Shown: positions 13,301 through 25,900 of the stretch, piece by piece
Numbering within the stretch: the stretch's first letter is position 1
Layout of the letters: every line of letters starts with the position of its first letter
Assembly (NCBI RefSeq): GCF_000224145.3
Contig: NW_004190425.2
Location: 534,070 to 598,069 of the forward strand
From: Ciona intestinalis
Lineage: Eukaryota > Chordata > Ascidiacea > Phlebobranchia > Cionidae
Length of the DNA: 64,000 bases
Reading direction: 5' to 3'
The notes under the pieces: generated by a model
Told to the model about the DNA's origin: nothing
Databases searched by the model: none
What the model saw: the letters and a program-made list of their open reading frames with translations, nothing else
Made by a program: the position numbers and the translations under genes

Positions 13301-16123
13301 GCACAGGTTGGTCAAACAAATATTATTTCTAAAGGAAACTTCTTAGTTACACCATAGTGTTAGTGTAATTATTTTGTGGAAAGTAGTCTGACACCTTTCC
13401 ACAGTAATAAGTATGCCTACCTCAGACCCAGTGACGAGTATATCAATGTGAGCTTATGCTTCTATAGGCAAATCATTTATAGGTAACTGTTCCAAACCAG
13501 TGGTCACTTATGGCCTTCAAATTGTTAACCTTATATTAAAAATAAATTCCAAATTATCACTTACCACAAAGTTAAACATGCAGTAACTTGAAAGCGAGCA
13601 TGAGGTGTATGAAACCAAACACCTGTGTTATAACAACTGTTATTGCCCTGTCATGGGAAGTTAAACAAGTTTATATAATTTTGCATCATGCAGATGGTCA
13701 ACAGCCCTACATACACTTTCTACAACTTCCTTGAAATGGAACGATTCAAGAGATGGTTACAAAAATGTAAAGCAAAAAGACGTAAGGCATTTTCCCTATA
13801 AAACTTTTTCATTGAGCAATGTCAACATAACCACTTTAGATGCCGTGATGTAACATGAGCATCCTATTAACTCCATGCATAGTGGCATTATATACCCATT
13901 GCATGCTTGCAAGTTAGCATGCAACTTTCTGGGTATCATATTTATACTCAATTATATCATATACTAGAATTAAAAACATTCAAGTGTGTTTTCTGATTTT
14001 TAACTAAACGTCAAGGTAAAACTGATAAATTAAAAACTGGGAATTTAAAAAAAAATTTTGAACTTTCAGATTGAGAATGAAGATATTAAGCAGAAAAGAA
14101 GAAAAGCTCGCGGCAATGGTTCAACACTTAATCCAATAACTGGTGATGTTTTAGACAAAGAGCTTCCTGAAGCAGAAGATAATTTCACATTTGGTTCAAA
14201 TGAAAGGTGGGACTAAAACATTTAAAACAATCAAACTATTATAAATAACCAATATATGAATACAACTAATGGATTGTAGAGAAAAAGTAAAACGACAGCC
14301 GTTAAATTAGTTTAATGTATATTTTTCACCATACGTTGGGTTACGCTTTTTCACACCTTTTATCCATAGTGTTTTAACAACTGTGGTTTTGCTTTTGATT
14401 CCCTTATCTTCGTTTTTTGAATAGTATAATCTTCACTACCAGTTTCTTAGAGATAAATACAATATTATGTTATCTTTACGCACCCTCTTGTGTTTCTATT
14501 AGAAGACTAACTTAATAATAATTAAACATAAATGGCTCATTTGTCTGCTAGGTGTAGCGACCACGCTTATTTTCTTCCAAATGAATGTAAATATGTTTTT
14601 AATTGTAACCATGTTTTAACAACTGTTGTTTTGTCACTATATACTGTCTTTTCGGATAAAATATTTCTAAATCTTTGCTACCGTAATCGAAGAGACAAAT
14701 AAAGTTAATATTAATATATTATTATGTTCTATTCTATTCTATGTGGGTGAGGTCCCGCGGCGTGGCACGCCATGGGTCCTAGGATTTAGGCCATAATTGA
14801 CCCATTACCCTAACACCCGGGGTGCTACTGCATGGACCTTCCCAGTTTAAGGAGCCTGGCGCTTCCCCGAAGGTAGGCGACAAGGGCTTTAATGGTAATG
14901 AATGGGAGATCTTCCCTTGACAGCTCGGTCAAGTTTAGATGCTCTCGTCTTGCGTTCGCATATGCTGGACATATGCCAACATATATTATTATGTTATACG
15001 AGATCCAAAATCTTGTATTTACAGGGGTCGTGGAGAATCAAACCCAACGTACGATACAATTGAAGCTGAACATGGGGTTTGCATGTCTTCAGATGAATCA
15101 GATAACGGAGGATATGCTGAAGTAACTTACAACAAAAAGGGACCAAGTTCACCGATGAATCCTTTGTTCTCTGGTAAACCTGGCAAAGGAAGGTAAGTAA
15201 AAAAGTATCAGCAATTATATTTTCCAGAAAGTTATAGCACACGGGTCTAGTTTCATACATATTGGTTTTTATCCACAACTTTTATTCAAAGCGTGTTTTA
15301 ACGACGACTGGTTTCCTGTTGATTTTGCCTTTCTCTATTTTATTATGTCCCCTAATGTTTTTTAAATATAAAAAATATAAAATTGCCATAACAACTGTCG
15401 TTTTCCAACCACGTGAGGATAAAGTAAGTTACATTCAATGCAATATATTCAAATTATGTAAATAACAGCTTAGAAGCAATCACAAATATTTGGTTGTCTT
15501 GCCAAACAAATCACTCATAATCACCTTCTGGTATCCTCTAGTTCAAGCCATTAGTTTAACCATTGTCGCATATACGTGGCACTGTATGTGGGTAGTTTAT
15601 AACATTGGTGACCCCAAGTTTTATTTATCACGTTTTATATTGTTGTTTTTTATTTGACTTTATAGCTTTAAGTGTCATGACAAAATACGGAAATTGCTTC
15701 AACCTATTAGTCCCATATGGGTTGTCTAAATTGTTAGCCATACAAGAGAATGAACAAATCCTCTCAAAATAATCACCCACAGAGTTACATACGCAGTAAC
15801 TTCGTAAGCAGGCGCGAGGTGTATCAAAAAGAACACCAGTGGTATAACGACTGCCGTTTTCCCGCCAAGCAAGGATAACAGTCTTTCATTTGTTCCAGTC
15901 ATTGATATTTGTGTTACGTTACAGTTTGTATGGAGCGACTGCAGCGGCTACGAATCCAACATTCGAATTGGATATGTACTCGTCACAGAAAGATCTAATT
16001 CCAACCAAAACCAACATCGCTGATGTAATTCATCATCTAAAACCTGAAGATGAAGTCAAGCCACAAAAACACGCCCATTTTGCAGCGTCTTCGGATGACG
16101 ACGAAGGAAATACTTCGTTTTAA
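1325..16123 (+). CDS. Chitin synthase (metazoan, GT2 family), multi-exon
   Basis: Polytopic membrane enzyme that polymerises UDP-GlcNAc into chitin and extrudes it. Exons by splice phase: 1325-1407, 2139-2295, 2769-2981, 3587-3817, 4018-4120, 4427-4736, 5013-5239, 5332-5533, 5757-5906, 6226-6372, 6866-7039, 7302-7436, 8112-8320, 8665-8871, 9213-9336, 9569-9671, 9861-10028, 11251-11338, 11791-11944, one starting about 12085 and lost in the gap, then 12624-12763, 13227-13306, 13694-13766, 14070-14206, 15025-15192, 15925-16123. Readable coding length is ~1,327 codons, and phases match at every readable junction. Hydrophobic N-terminal segments are followed by the catalytic core: CATMWHE (~585), the donor-binding DGDVDF (~745), GEDRWL (~850) and the product-binding QRRRW (~887-891), then a C-terminal membrane cluster and an acidic tail ending DDDEGNTSF. 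The SWGTR motif expected after the pore helices should fall in the gap. No myosin domain is seen. It starts 91 bases after the OTU gene. Confidence 0.95.
1547..1730 (-). mobile_element. MITE-like element, chitin synthase intron 1
   Basis: Inverted copy: GAGGGAAGATGGGACGCC at the left, CTTACCCCACTATATAAT at the right. Confidence 0.65.
6632..6775 (+). mobile_element. SINE head, chitin synthase intron
   Basis: A- and B-box region (CATAGTGGTTAAGGAGTCTG, ATGAGTTCAAGGC) truncated before the tail. Confidence 0.65.
10055..10300 (-). mobile_element. SINE, chitin synthase intron
   Basis: Reverse orientation: CGCAAGGCCGAAAAACGATA through GCGCTAACCACTTTGGCAC. Confidence 0.7.
12085..12591 (+). other. 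Assembly gap (Ns from 12092) holding at least one chitin synthase exon
   Basis: Exactly 500 Ns at 12092-12591, a conventional placeholder length, so the true size is unknown. A pyrimidine-rich acceptor ending ACTAG precedes the gap, and only seven bases (CGGTACA) of the next exon are visible. Joined to the phase-2 end of exon 11791-11944 they read ..VYSGT.., as expected for the stretch before the conserved SWGTR motif. The exon after the gap (12624) requires one incoming base, so the hidden coding length is 1 plus a multiple of 3 after the visible codons are completed. Confidence 0.85.
12845..12990 (+). mobile_element. SINE tail, chitin synthase intron
   Basis: Only the tail is present (CACAAAGTAACATACATGGT to TGCGAGGACAAAGTAAGTTA). 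Confidence 0.55.
14730..14945 (+). mobile_element. Fourth interspersed repeat family (exemplar)
   Basis: Starts TATTCTATGTGGGTGAGGTC, continues GGCACGCCATGGGTCCTAGG, TTGACCCATTACCCTAACAC and GCGACAAGGGCTTTAATGGT. Copies or fragments are at 25022-25105 and 26033-26130 (inverted), 50585-50690 and 59010-59335. Confidence 0.65.
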
Positions 16124-16147
16124 TTCTTCTACGCCAATTGAAATTCG

Positions 16148-16153
16148 AATAAA
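16148..16153 (+). terminator. Poly(A) signal AATAAA of chitin synthase
   Basis: AATAAA lies 25 bases after the chitin synthase stop codon. The rest of 16154-16959 up to the next start codon is AT-rich. I recognise no gene or repeat in it. Confidence 0.65.
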
Positions 16154-16959
16154 ATGACAAATTATAGCCAAAAGTTCAAGGCCGACAACTTTTATACTTC
16201 TTAAAGCCTTAACTTTAAATTCATGAGTAAATCTTACGCGTTTTCAACCAGTGTTAAATAATTTTGTCGGCTTTGAATTTGCAGGACATTGTTTTGCATA
16301 TTTACGCGTGATATACTTTGCTTACCACTCGCACTTTACACTATATATCGGTATATTTAACCTTTAATATGATTTTTGCATATATTGTAATTTTTAGTTG
16401 CGCAAAACGCCCATACATCAATGTAGGTAGGTGTCATTTATGCGTGTATATAAGAATATGCTTTATACTTTCGCCAGTTAACGTTACTTTTGAACTTGTT
16501 ACTGGTTTAATTCATTTCAATGTCTCGTTGTGGTCGATAAGACGATGTAGTATTATGAAGACTTGTACATAAAAAACCCAGATGTGTAAATTGCTTGTTT
16601 GAACGTCGATCGATAGCAGAACAACAACATGTCTACGGACACTAATTACTTTTACACCACAAGACAGAATGCGATCGTGACGTGCTATACGTGTGGAAAT
16701 GGGAATCAAGGGAAAATACAAATTTGTTCTCTAAAAGTAAAGCATAAATTGTTGTGTTCAATCAAGAATACTTGGTATAGGTTAGTAAAGTAAATGGGTT
16801 AAGAAAGTCAGTCACGCAGTGTTAGTTAACAATGTTGCATGGAATTATAAAAGAAAAAAGGCGACATATGAAGATGTATTTCGAAATTAAGCACCGTTTA
16901 CATTTGTCCTATTTAGGCTTTAAGTAGTTGTAAGGTTATGTAAAGTCGTAAGCTTTAGA

Positions 16960-19900
16960 ATGAAGTATACAATAATTTGGTTGCTTGCTGCTGTTTTATC
17001 GAGTATCTCATTATCAGTTGCTACAACGGATATCTTTGTAGGTGAGTGGATATAGTTAAAAGCTATACGTATAGTAGGGTGGGGAAAGGTGGGACACCTT
17101 TAGCACAAAATGTCCAAATATCCTGGTCGTGTTTTAAACAGTTAACAACGGTCTATGGATTCGTAAGAATACGGTTGTATAAAACATTGAATTTTCTTTG
17201 TTTACTTCCAAATGTGACGGGAAAATAGTAAGATAAGGTCTTATCTTTCCCCACCTTACAATATTTAAATATGTGGCAGTTTATACTATGTTTTGTATGT
17301 GTTTATATTCGAAAACTTTAGTTTTTATATAAATGATCAACAATTTACGCCTTGCGTCGTCGCTATTAACGAAACATTACTAAAGGTGGGATATTCCCAA
17401 TGTCCGGCGGTTGGTCTGGGGGGCAAGCATGTTATCCTGCTGCACAAATGGCTGTTGAAGATGTTAACAACAGATCTGATATTTTGCAAGGTTACAAAAT
17501 TAATTTGGTCAAAAAGGACAGCAAGGTAATTATACGTGAATAACACGTGATTGGATCAATTCTGGTATATAGTACGGTGAGGTAGGACGAGACACATTTA
17601 GTACATAATATTATAATGTCCTGATCGTGGTCTATGGGAGTCGTGAGGACATGGTTTTATAGTTCTTTAAATGTTTTTTGTTTACTACCAAATGGGACGA
17701 AAAAACATGTGCCGTATCTTGCTCCATCCTACTATATTATAATTAATTACACAATGCAAAATAAATTTACAAACGTAGGAAAACGATAAATCTTTTTAAT
17801 AATATTTATATACTACCAGCATACCAACGAATACGTATGTGTTGCGGCCCTATACCACGTGATCGCTAAGTATATGAATTATTGATTAAAGAATCGATGT
17901 ATCTTCCGCAGTGCGATGCTGGGCTGGGTACTCGAAAGTTTTATGATTTACTTCAAGATTCAAGAATATTTACTTTGCTTACTGGCTGCAGCAGCGTGTC
18001 CACACCGATTGCCGAGTCGGCGTATTTATGGAATATTAACGTCATGGCTTACGGTGCAAGCTCTCCCGCTTTATCGAACAGGTATAAATACCAAAAAAAT
18101 ATACAGTACTGTAGGGGGAAGAAGGGACAGCTTTAGCACATAATATCCCAATATCCTGATCGTGCTTTTAATAGTTAACAACGGTCCATGAGAGTCGGTA
18201 AATGACGGTTTTATAACCTTTTTAATGTTCTTTGTTTACTACCAAATGGGACGAGAATATAAAATGATAAGGTGTCCCATCTTCCCCCCGCCCCACTTGG
18301 AATAACGTCGACATGCATTGCATGCTGCTTTCTCAAACATAACAGTTGACATACAAATATACGTTCTCTTATGCAAACCAAGCACAAGTGACTTATATAG
18401 TCGCTGCGAAATATAAATCACTCTTTAAATCTCATGATCTCGTTATCAAGCCATCCGGTATAGATTTTCGTTTCACGCTTCAGAGGAAATTAAACGAACA
18501 AAACGCAACGCTGTGAGCGCACCATAGGACGATCAATGCAAACGGGGGAAATGCATTTCGCAATAACGTAATAGTAAAATATACCATGAAACAGTTATTA
18601 TTTTTTAAGTTTACCAGAGCGGCGTTCATGATATTTGTAAGACATTTTAAAACATGATGCAATAAAATTAATTGCGTTGTTATCTTAAATAAATTATGAA
18701 TGGGTATAACTTGTTTTATTCTCGCGTGGCCGAAAGACGACAGTCGTTAAAACACGAAGGTTCCTTGCGTTATCTTACGAGTTACGAGTTTATTTTTTTA
18801 TTTGTCTGATAATTTGGACAACCCATTAGTGACCACTGGGCTGAAGCAATTGCCGGTAAGTGCCTTGCCCATGAACACATAGGCCCGCAATAATAGCAGC
18901 GACAAGCTTTGGAATCATTACCTCATGGTTAGAGGCATGCACTTTTACCACTTCACAACGGCACCGGACATTAAAATCGCGAAAACTATGAAATCCAGCT
19001 CAAACATCACATCTATTTCTGCACACGCACGCTGTTTAATTCCTCATTTAGGAGTCGTTTTCCCTCCTTCTTCCGGACTCATCCATCCGCCAACCTCCAC
19101 AATCCAACAAGGATCAAACTCTTCCAAATGTTTGGATGGAAGAGAATCGGGATTATTAGTCAAGGATCAGAAGTTTTTGAATCCGTATGTATTCATTTCG
19201 CTGAAGATATTATAAAAACTAATATAGCTAACTAAATGTAATTAAATGTCACTTGTCTATCTTCGCGTGGTGCACAACGACAATCACTTTCAAAAAGGCG
19301 TCTGTTTTATATAATTCGTACACGCTTATATGAAGTACCACCAAACTTTGTTGGTAATTGTTTTTGTTAATTTTGCAGACCGCTAAAGACTTACGCACTC
19401 GTTTGATCCAAGAAAATATGGAAATTGTAACGCAGCAATCTTTTCATGCAGACCCGAAAGTTGCAGTACAGAATTTGAAGGTAATTTTGTATCCGTAATC
19501 AAAAAGCCTTCTTTATCCCAAAGAAATAGCTTTGTCATTAATGCGCATTTTAAAAGCGAACGAATAAATTGGTCAAATTATTTATGTGGCTTTACAAAAT
19601 TTGCATTTTACTTATTTTTTTGCAGAAAGTCGACGTTCGAATTATCGTTGGTCTCTTTTACGAAGGAGCCGCACGTAAAGTGATGTGTGAGGTAAGTTCA
19701 TACAAAGTTAAAGCCAGTACGTAGTCCCATGCCTAATCATTGACTAAACGACCAATCGCTTTATGCATAGATTAAAAGGTCTTTTAAATGCTGTATCCAC
19801 GAACGTGTATTTTTTTAACACAAATGATATATAGTAGAGTGGGGAAAGTCGGAATGTTTAAACACATTTTGCCCAATATATATTTTCAATCCAAAATATA

Positions 19901-22900
19901 TAATGGGAAACTTCTCATCTAAAGCCAAGGTTTCGGGGTGATACCATGAATTAATATTATCATAACTTCATTAATTACCAACACTTTAGAGAAATACAGC
20001 CTACTTTAAAATACACAGGGTTATTAGCAATTCGCACAAAAGGTGTAATTTTACACTTTTAAAAACACACAGAGTGAGACGAAACACACAGAGTTTTAAA
20101 TCATTTATAGGAATACACGCAAATAACACAAAAATACTGTTTGCTTTAACAATCAAATTTAAACATTCTTTTCCTTGCCCTACTGCTAAAGTTTTTAACA
20201 TGTTACCTACAGTATGTTACTGTTTTTGTCTATCATCAAATGGATACCCATAAAACGAGATTCTACGAAAGCCCCTTATTTGCCTAATCCCATCAACCCC
20301 ATCATTCCCACCCTACTATATGTTGTTTGTAATTTGCATGCCATACAAAAAATCTCAATAAATATAATTTATAAATATAATTTTGTTGGAGTGTTAAATA
20401 CTTTCTATGTGGATTTCTATGTGGTATATTGTTTTTAAGACTCGAATGGGTCCCAAAGTTCGTGTAAAAATAATAAGGGCGTGCTGGGACCATTTGTGTG
20501 TATTTGTAAATATGACTCTGTTTTGATTAAAGGCATTCAAGGAAAAATTATTCGGGAACCGGTATGTGTGGTTTCTAATAGGTTGGTACAAACATGGTTG
20601 GCATAAAGTTCCTGAAAAAGGTAAGTTAAATTTAACCTCTTCTGTTTCGTACATGTTTACCACATTTATAGGAGCTTTAGGTAGTTATATATGTTTAAAT
20701 GATTGACATTTGTATGTCTTCTCTTGGCGGGGCAATTTTAAAGGGTCAACACAAGTGCCCCACGAAATACACCTTTTTTAGTTTAATTTTTCTTGTATGG
20801 GTGACCACTGGGTTGATGCATTTACCGTTAAGTGTTTTGTCCAAAGACACAACACCTGCAAAGTTGCAGCATCAAGGGTTAAAGATAGTCTCCCCTTAAG
20901 AGGCAAACATTGTAACCACTTTAGGGTAGCAACGATAGCAATGCAGAACAATGGATGTATTTCAACACTCACGCTCCATATTTATGTATTTACCTAAAGT
21001 AAGAACATTTCGCATTCATGTATTTACAAAAACTAGGAACATTTCGCATTTATCTATTTACAAAAACTAAGAACATTAATAATACTAATATTCCACAAAG
21101 GTGTTGATTGCACTGAAGATGAAATGGCAGATACAGTTGAAGGACATTTTACTACAGAGATACTGATGCTTAATCCAACTAACGATACAACTGTTTCCGG
21201 CATGGTGAGGTTCCTACAGTTGAAAGTGTAAATAGTTAAGCGCAGAGGTGCAGAAATACAAGTATTGAAAGAATGCATCATAAAAACTTACCAATGAAGG
21301 ACATTGTACTTTAAGGCAAAGGCAATTAACACTAACTGTTTTAATCAACTGAAAACTAATTAGTTGTTTAGATTGGCATTCATTAGGAAAACAATCACCC
21401 AGGAAGTTACATGTGGTAAAACATAAGCATACACCACAACAGACAAACTGGTGAGAGCTTTTGAGCTGGCCTGCCATAATAATACCTAAATGATCTCGAA
21501 ACAATATTATGAAGAATAAAAAATAAATCCAATATTCCTGAAAATCTGCAGCTAAGCACATGCTGCTCTGTCTCTAACAGTCGCTTACTCCAATGCATTC
21601 AAATATGAACACCAATTTCAGAACACTCAAGAATTTCTGCAAAGGCTGTCTAACACCACAACTGACATTCACTTAAAAGGTGGATATGAAGAAGCTCCAC
21701 TTGCATATGATGCAATATGGGCCATNNNNNNNNNNNNNNNNNNNNNNNNNNNNNNNNNNNNNNNNNNNNNNNNNNTATTTAATAAGTGATTTATTAATGG
21801 GAACACACGCAAATAACACAAAGTAATACTGTTTGCTTTGAGAATCAAATTCTAACATCCTTTTCCTTGCCCCACTGCTAAAGTTTTTAACATGTTACCT
21901 ACAGTATGTTACTGTTTTTGTCTATCATCAAATGGATACTCATAAAACAAGATTCTACGAAAGCCCCTTATTTGCCTAATCCCATCGACCCCATCATTCC
22001 CACCCTACTATAGTAATTTGCATGCCATACAAAAGTTAGTAATTTGCATGCCATACAAAAATCTCAATATATATAATTTATAAACATGATTTTGTTGGAG
22101 TGTTAAATACTTTCTATGTGGATTTGGTATATTTTTTTAAGACTCGAATGGGTCCCAAAGTTCATGTAAAATATCATAAGGGCGTGCTGGGACCATTTGT
22201 GTGTATTTGTAAATATGACTCTGTTTTGATTGAAGGCGTTCAAGGAAAAATTATTCGGGAATCGGTATGTGTGGTTTCTAATAGGTTGGTACAAACATGG
22301 TTGGCATATAGTTCCTGAAAAAGGTAAGTTAAATTTAACATCTTCTGTTTCGTACATGTTTACCACATTTATAGGAGCTTTAGGTAGTTATATATGTTTA
22401 AATGATAGACATTTGTATGTCTTCTCTTGGCGGGGCAATTTTAAAAGGACAACACAAGTGTCCCACAACATACACCTTTTTTAGTTTAAATTTTCTTGTA
22501 TGGGTGACCACTGGGTTGATGCATTTACCGTTAAGTGTTTTGTCTGATCACACAACAGGCACTAAGTTGCCGCATCAAGTGTTGAACAAGGTATCGCCCA
22601 GTTAAGAAACAAATATTGCAACCATTTTGGGATAGCACCGATAGCAATGTAGAACATGACAGCTATAGCCCAACAATGGCTGCATTTCAACACTCATGCT
22701 TCACATTCATGTATTTACCAAAACCAAGAACATTTCACATTTATGGATTTACCAAAACTAAAAACATTTCGCATTCATGTATTTACCAAAACTAAGAACA
22801 TTTCGCATTTATGTATTTTCCAAAACTAAGAACATTTCGCTTTTTTTTGTATTTACCAAAACTTAGAAAATTATAAATACTAATATTCCACGAAGGTGTT

Positions 22901-25900
22901 GATTGCACTGAAGATGAAATGGCAGATACAGTTGAAGGACATTTTACTACAGAAATACTGATGCTCAATCCAACTAATGATACAACTGTTTCCGGCATGG
23001 TGAGGTTCCTACAGTTGAAAGTGTAAATAGTTAAGCGCAGAGGTGCAGCAATACAAGTATTGAAAGAATGCATCATAAAAACTTACCAATGAAGGGCATT
23101 GTACTTTAAGGCAAAGGCAATTAACACTAACTGTTTTAATCAACTGAAAACTAATTAGTTGTTCAGATTGGCATTCATTAGGAAAACAATCACCCAGGAA
23201 GTTACCTGTGGTAAAACATAAGCATACACCACAACAGACAAACTGGTGAGAGCTTTTGAGCTGGCCTGCCATAATAATACCTAAATGATCTCGAAACAAT
23301 ATTATGAAGAATAAAAAATAAATCCAATATTCCTGAAAACCTGCAGCTAAGCACATGCTGCTCTGTCTCTAACAGTCGCTTACCCCAATGCATTCAAATA
23401 TGAACACCAATTTCAGAACACTCAAGAATTTCTGCAAAGGCTGTCTAACACCACAACTGACATTCACTTAAAAGGTGGATATGAAGAAGCTCCACTTGCA
23501 TATGATGCAATATGGGCCATTGCTATTGCACTTAACAACTCCATTCAACGGCTACAAACGTCTGATCTGACAAGAAATAACGGATTAATTTTAAACGTAT
23601 GTTAATCGCTATGAATAGAAAATGTACAAGTTTGTGGTCCTGTTATTAGTTGTCTAAATTGTCACCGATACATTAACAAGTTCCGCAAAACAAAAATCAC
23701 TTAACACAGTTTTAATTGAGTTATCTTGTTATTGTTACATTAATTCTGCCAGTAGTGATATGCTTGTTTCAAAAATTAAGCCATGCAAGTCTAAGTACGG
23801 CTATGTACAGCAAACTGCAATTGACTCACAATTCTGGTTACTCTATGAAGCAAAACACCCATGTTATAACGACTGTCGCTCTGCGAAAATGGATAAATAC
23901 TTTAATAGTCATTAATACAGGACATGTACCGTTCATTAAATGCTTCATCATTCACTGGAATATCAGGAACAGTTGTGTTTGATTCTGATGGCTCAAGAAT
24001 GGCGTGGACAAAAGTTGAACGAATGGAAAATGGAGTTTACAAGGAGATACTTATCTATCATGCTGAGAAAAAGATAATGAAAAGAATTAATAAGATAAAG
24101 TAATCATTTTGGCCTTGCTTATTTAATTGTGTATATATTTTATAGGGCTAAGTATGGATTAAACTTTATCGTTTTCTAACAAGATATATAGCTTAAAATA
24201 TAAGACAGTTTTAAATGCCTTGGAAAAATTTAGCACAAAATTTGTAATCCTTCACTGCATGACTTAAAATATACAAAGAAAACACAAATCTTATCAATTT
24301 AAAAAAAGTTTTACCTGTTTAAGTACTTTATACATCTATTCACATAAATGTATCATTATTTACTGTTTCTGCAGTTGGAAACAACCACCTAAAGATCGCA
24401 CAATGACAGTGAAAAGAACTTTGAAATTGTCAACCTCTGCTTTTGTGGCTGGAGGTGCCATGGCAGCAATGTGTGGCTTCTTCTGTGTGGCATGCCTCTG
24501 TTTCACTTGGAAAGAAAGAAATAACAAGTATGATGTTATGTTTTGACATTTGAGATTTCAAAAACGTTTGCTTACTAGTGTTAACTGAGTTACTGAAGTA
24601 GTTTGCAACATCTACTGTATTGTTTTCTGAAATTTTAATTTAACGGAGTGGCACAGTGGTTATCTGTCTCTACCCGGAAGATTTAGAATTGAAAGCTTAA
24701 CACTTATCATTGTAGACGTACATTTCCTTAAGCAAGACCCTTAATGGCAATTGTTCTAACCCACACAAGGCATAAGTTGTCTAATTGTCTGCCATACATA
24801 AAAAGTAAACCAACAAAGTTAAACTTGATAAATCATTTATTTGTTTATAATACCTTGTGATATTTAATACAAGAAAATATTTACTCACAGACTAATAATA
24901 CCTCCTGGGTCTTCATTGAACTCAATAAGTTTGTTTGGATTTCTTCTCCTTATATCGGCAATATTTCTGTCTGGACTCAATGATATCACAGGACCTATTT
25001 GTGAGGTAAGAATCTTTTACTGGGTGTTGGGGTAATAGACCCACCTAGGCCTGAGTTCAGGGTAACCTGGCTTTGCCATAGGACCTCACCCATATAGAAT
25101 AAAACTTAGTGGTTAAACATAAATATAGATTGTATTATATATTGTTAAGGTCCTACAGTGAAACATGTCATTGGACCTGAATTGAATGAATTTAACCTGC
25201 TTTATCCTTGTGTGGCCGTAAAACAACGATCATATTAATACGGGTGCTCATACACCTTGTGCCAGCTTACAAGTTACCATGCATGTTCTTTTGTAGGCAA
25301 TTATTTTTGGCGGATGTATTCATTTTTTCAATATATGGCTAATAATTTAGTCACCATATTAGTGATCGCTTGGTTGGAGCAGTTCAAACATAAATGAAGA
25401 TATTTCATGGTTTACAGGTACGAGCATGGACTCTTTCCATTGGTTTTACTCTTGCCTTCTCCCCTCTATTTGCCAAACTATGGACCGTAAATGATCTTCA
25501 TAAAAAAATGATCTTTGATGGGAGAAGTACAAAGAAAAAAAAGAAAGATGTAAAAGTGAACGTAAGTTTTACTGAATAAATTGTAATTAATTCTATGGCT
25601 GTAAAACAATTGCTTACCTCCGCTAAAGTGGCGGGCTCCTTAAACTGGTTTCGTTTTCAATTTCGTTTTCATTTTCGTTTGCAATTTCATTTTCGTTTTT
25701 TTTTTTGTTTTTTTTGTTAAGAGTTAAAAAAACTTGTGGCAACACTGGGCCACCATAGAGGTCCGTCCGGTGCCGTGGCTCAGTGGTTAGCGCGCCTGCC
25801 TGTAACCAATAGGTGATGGGTTCAAGGCTCGACGCTGCTACCATTGTGGGCTTATGTCAAAGACACCAAATGACAATTGCTCAAAAAATGAAAAAATCCC

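Noticed and set aside
21214..21561. A 115-codon minus-strand frame in a GABA-B intron, repeated at 23009-23356
   Set aside because: It is present twice only because the block is duplicated. It lies antisense in an intron, has no domain, and its apparent conservation is the allele-like similarity of the whole block.
25795..25850. tRNA-like A and B boxes (also at 6640, 54540 and others)
   Set aside because: They recur as the heads of a dispersed repeat followed by the same ~300-base body and do not fold into complete tRNAs, so they are SINE promoters and not tRNA genes.
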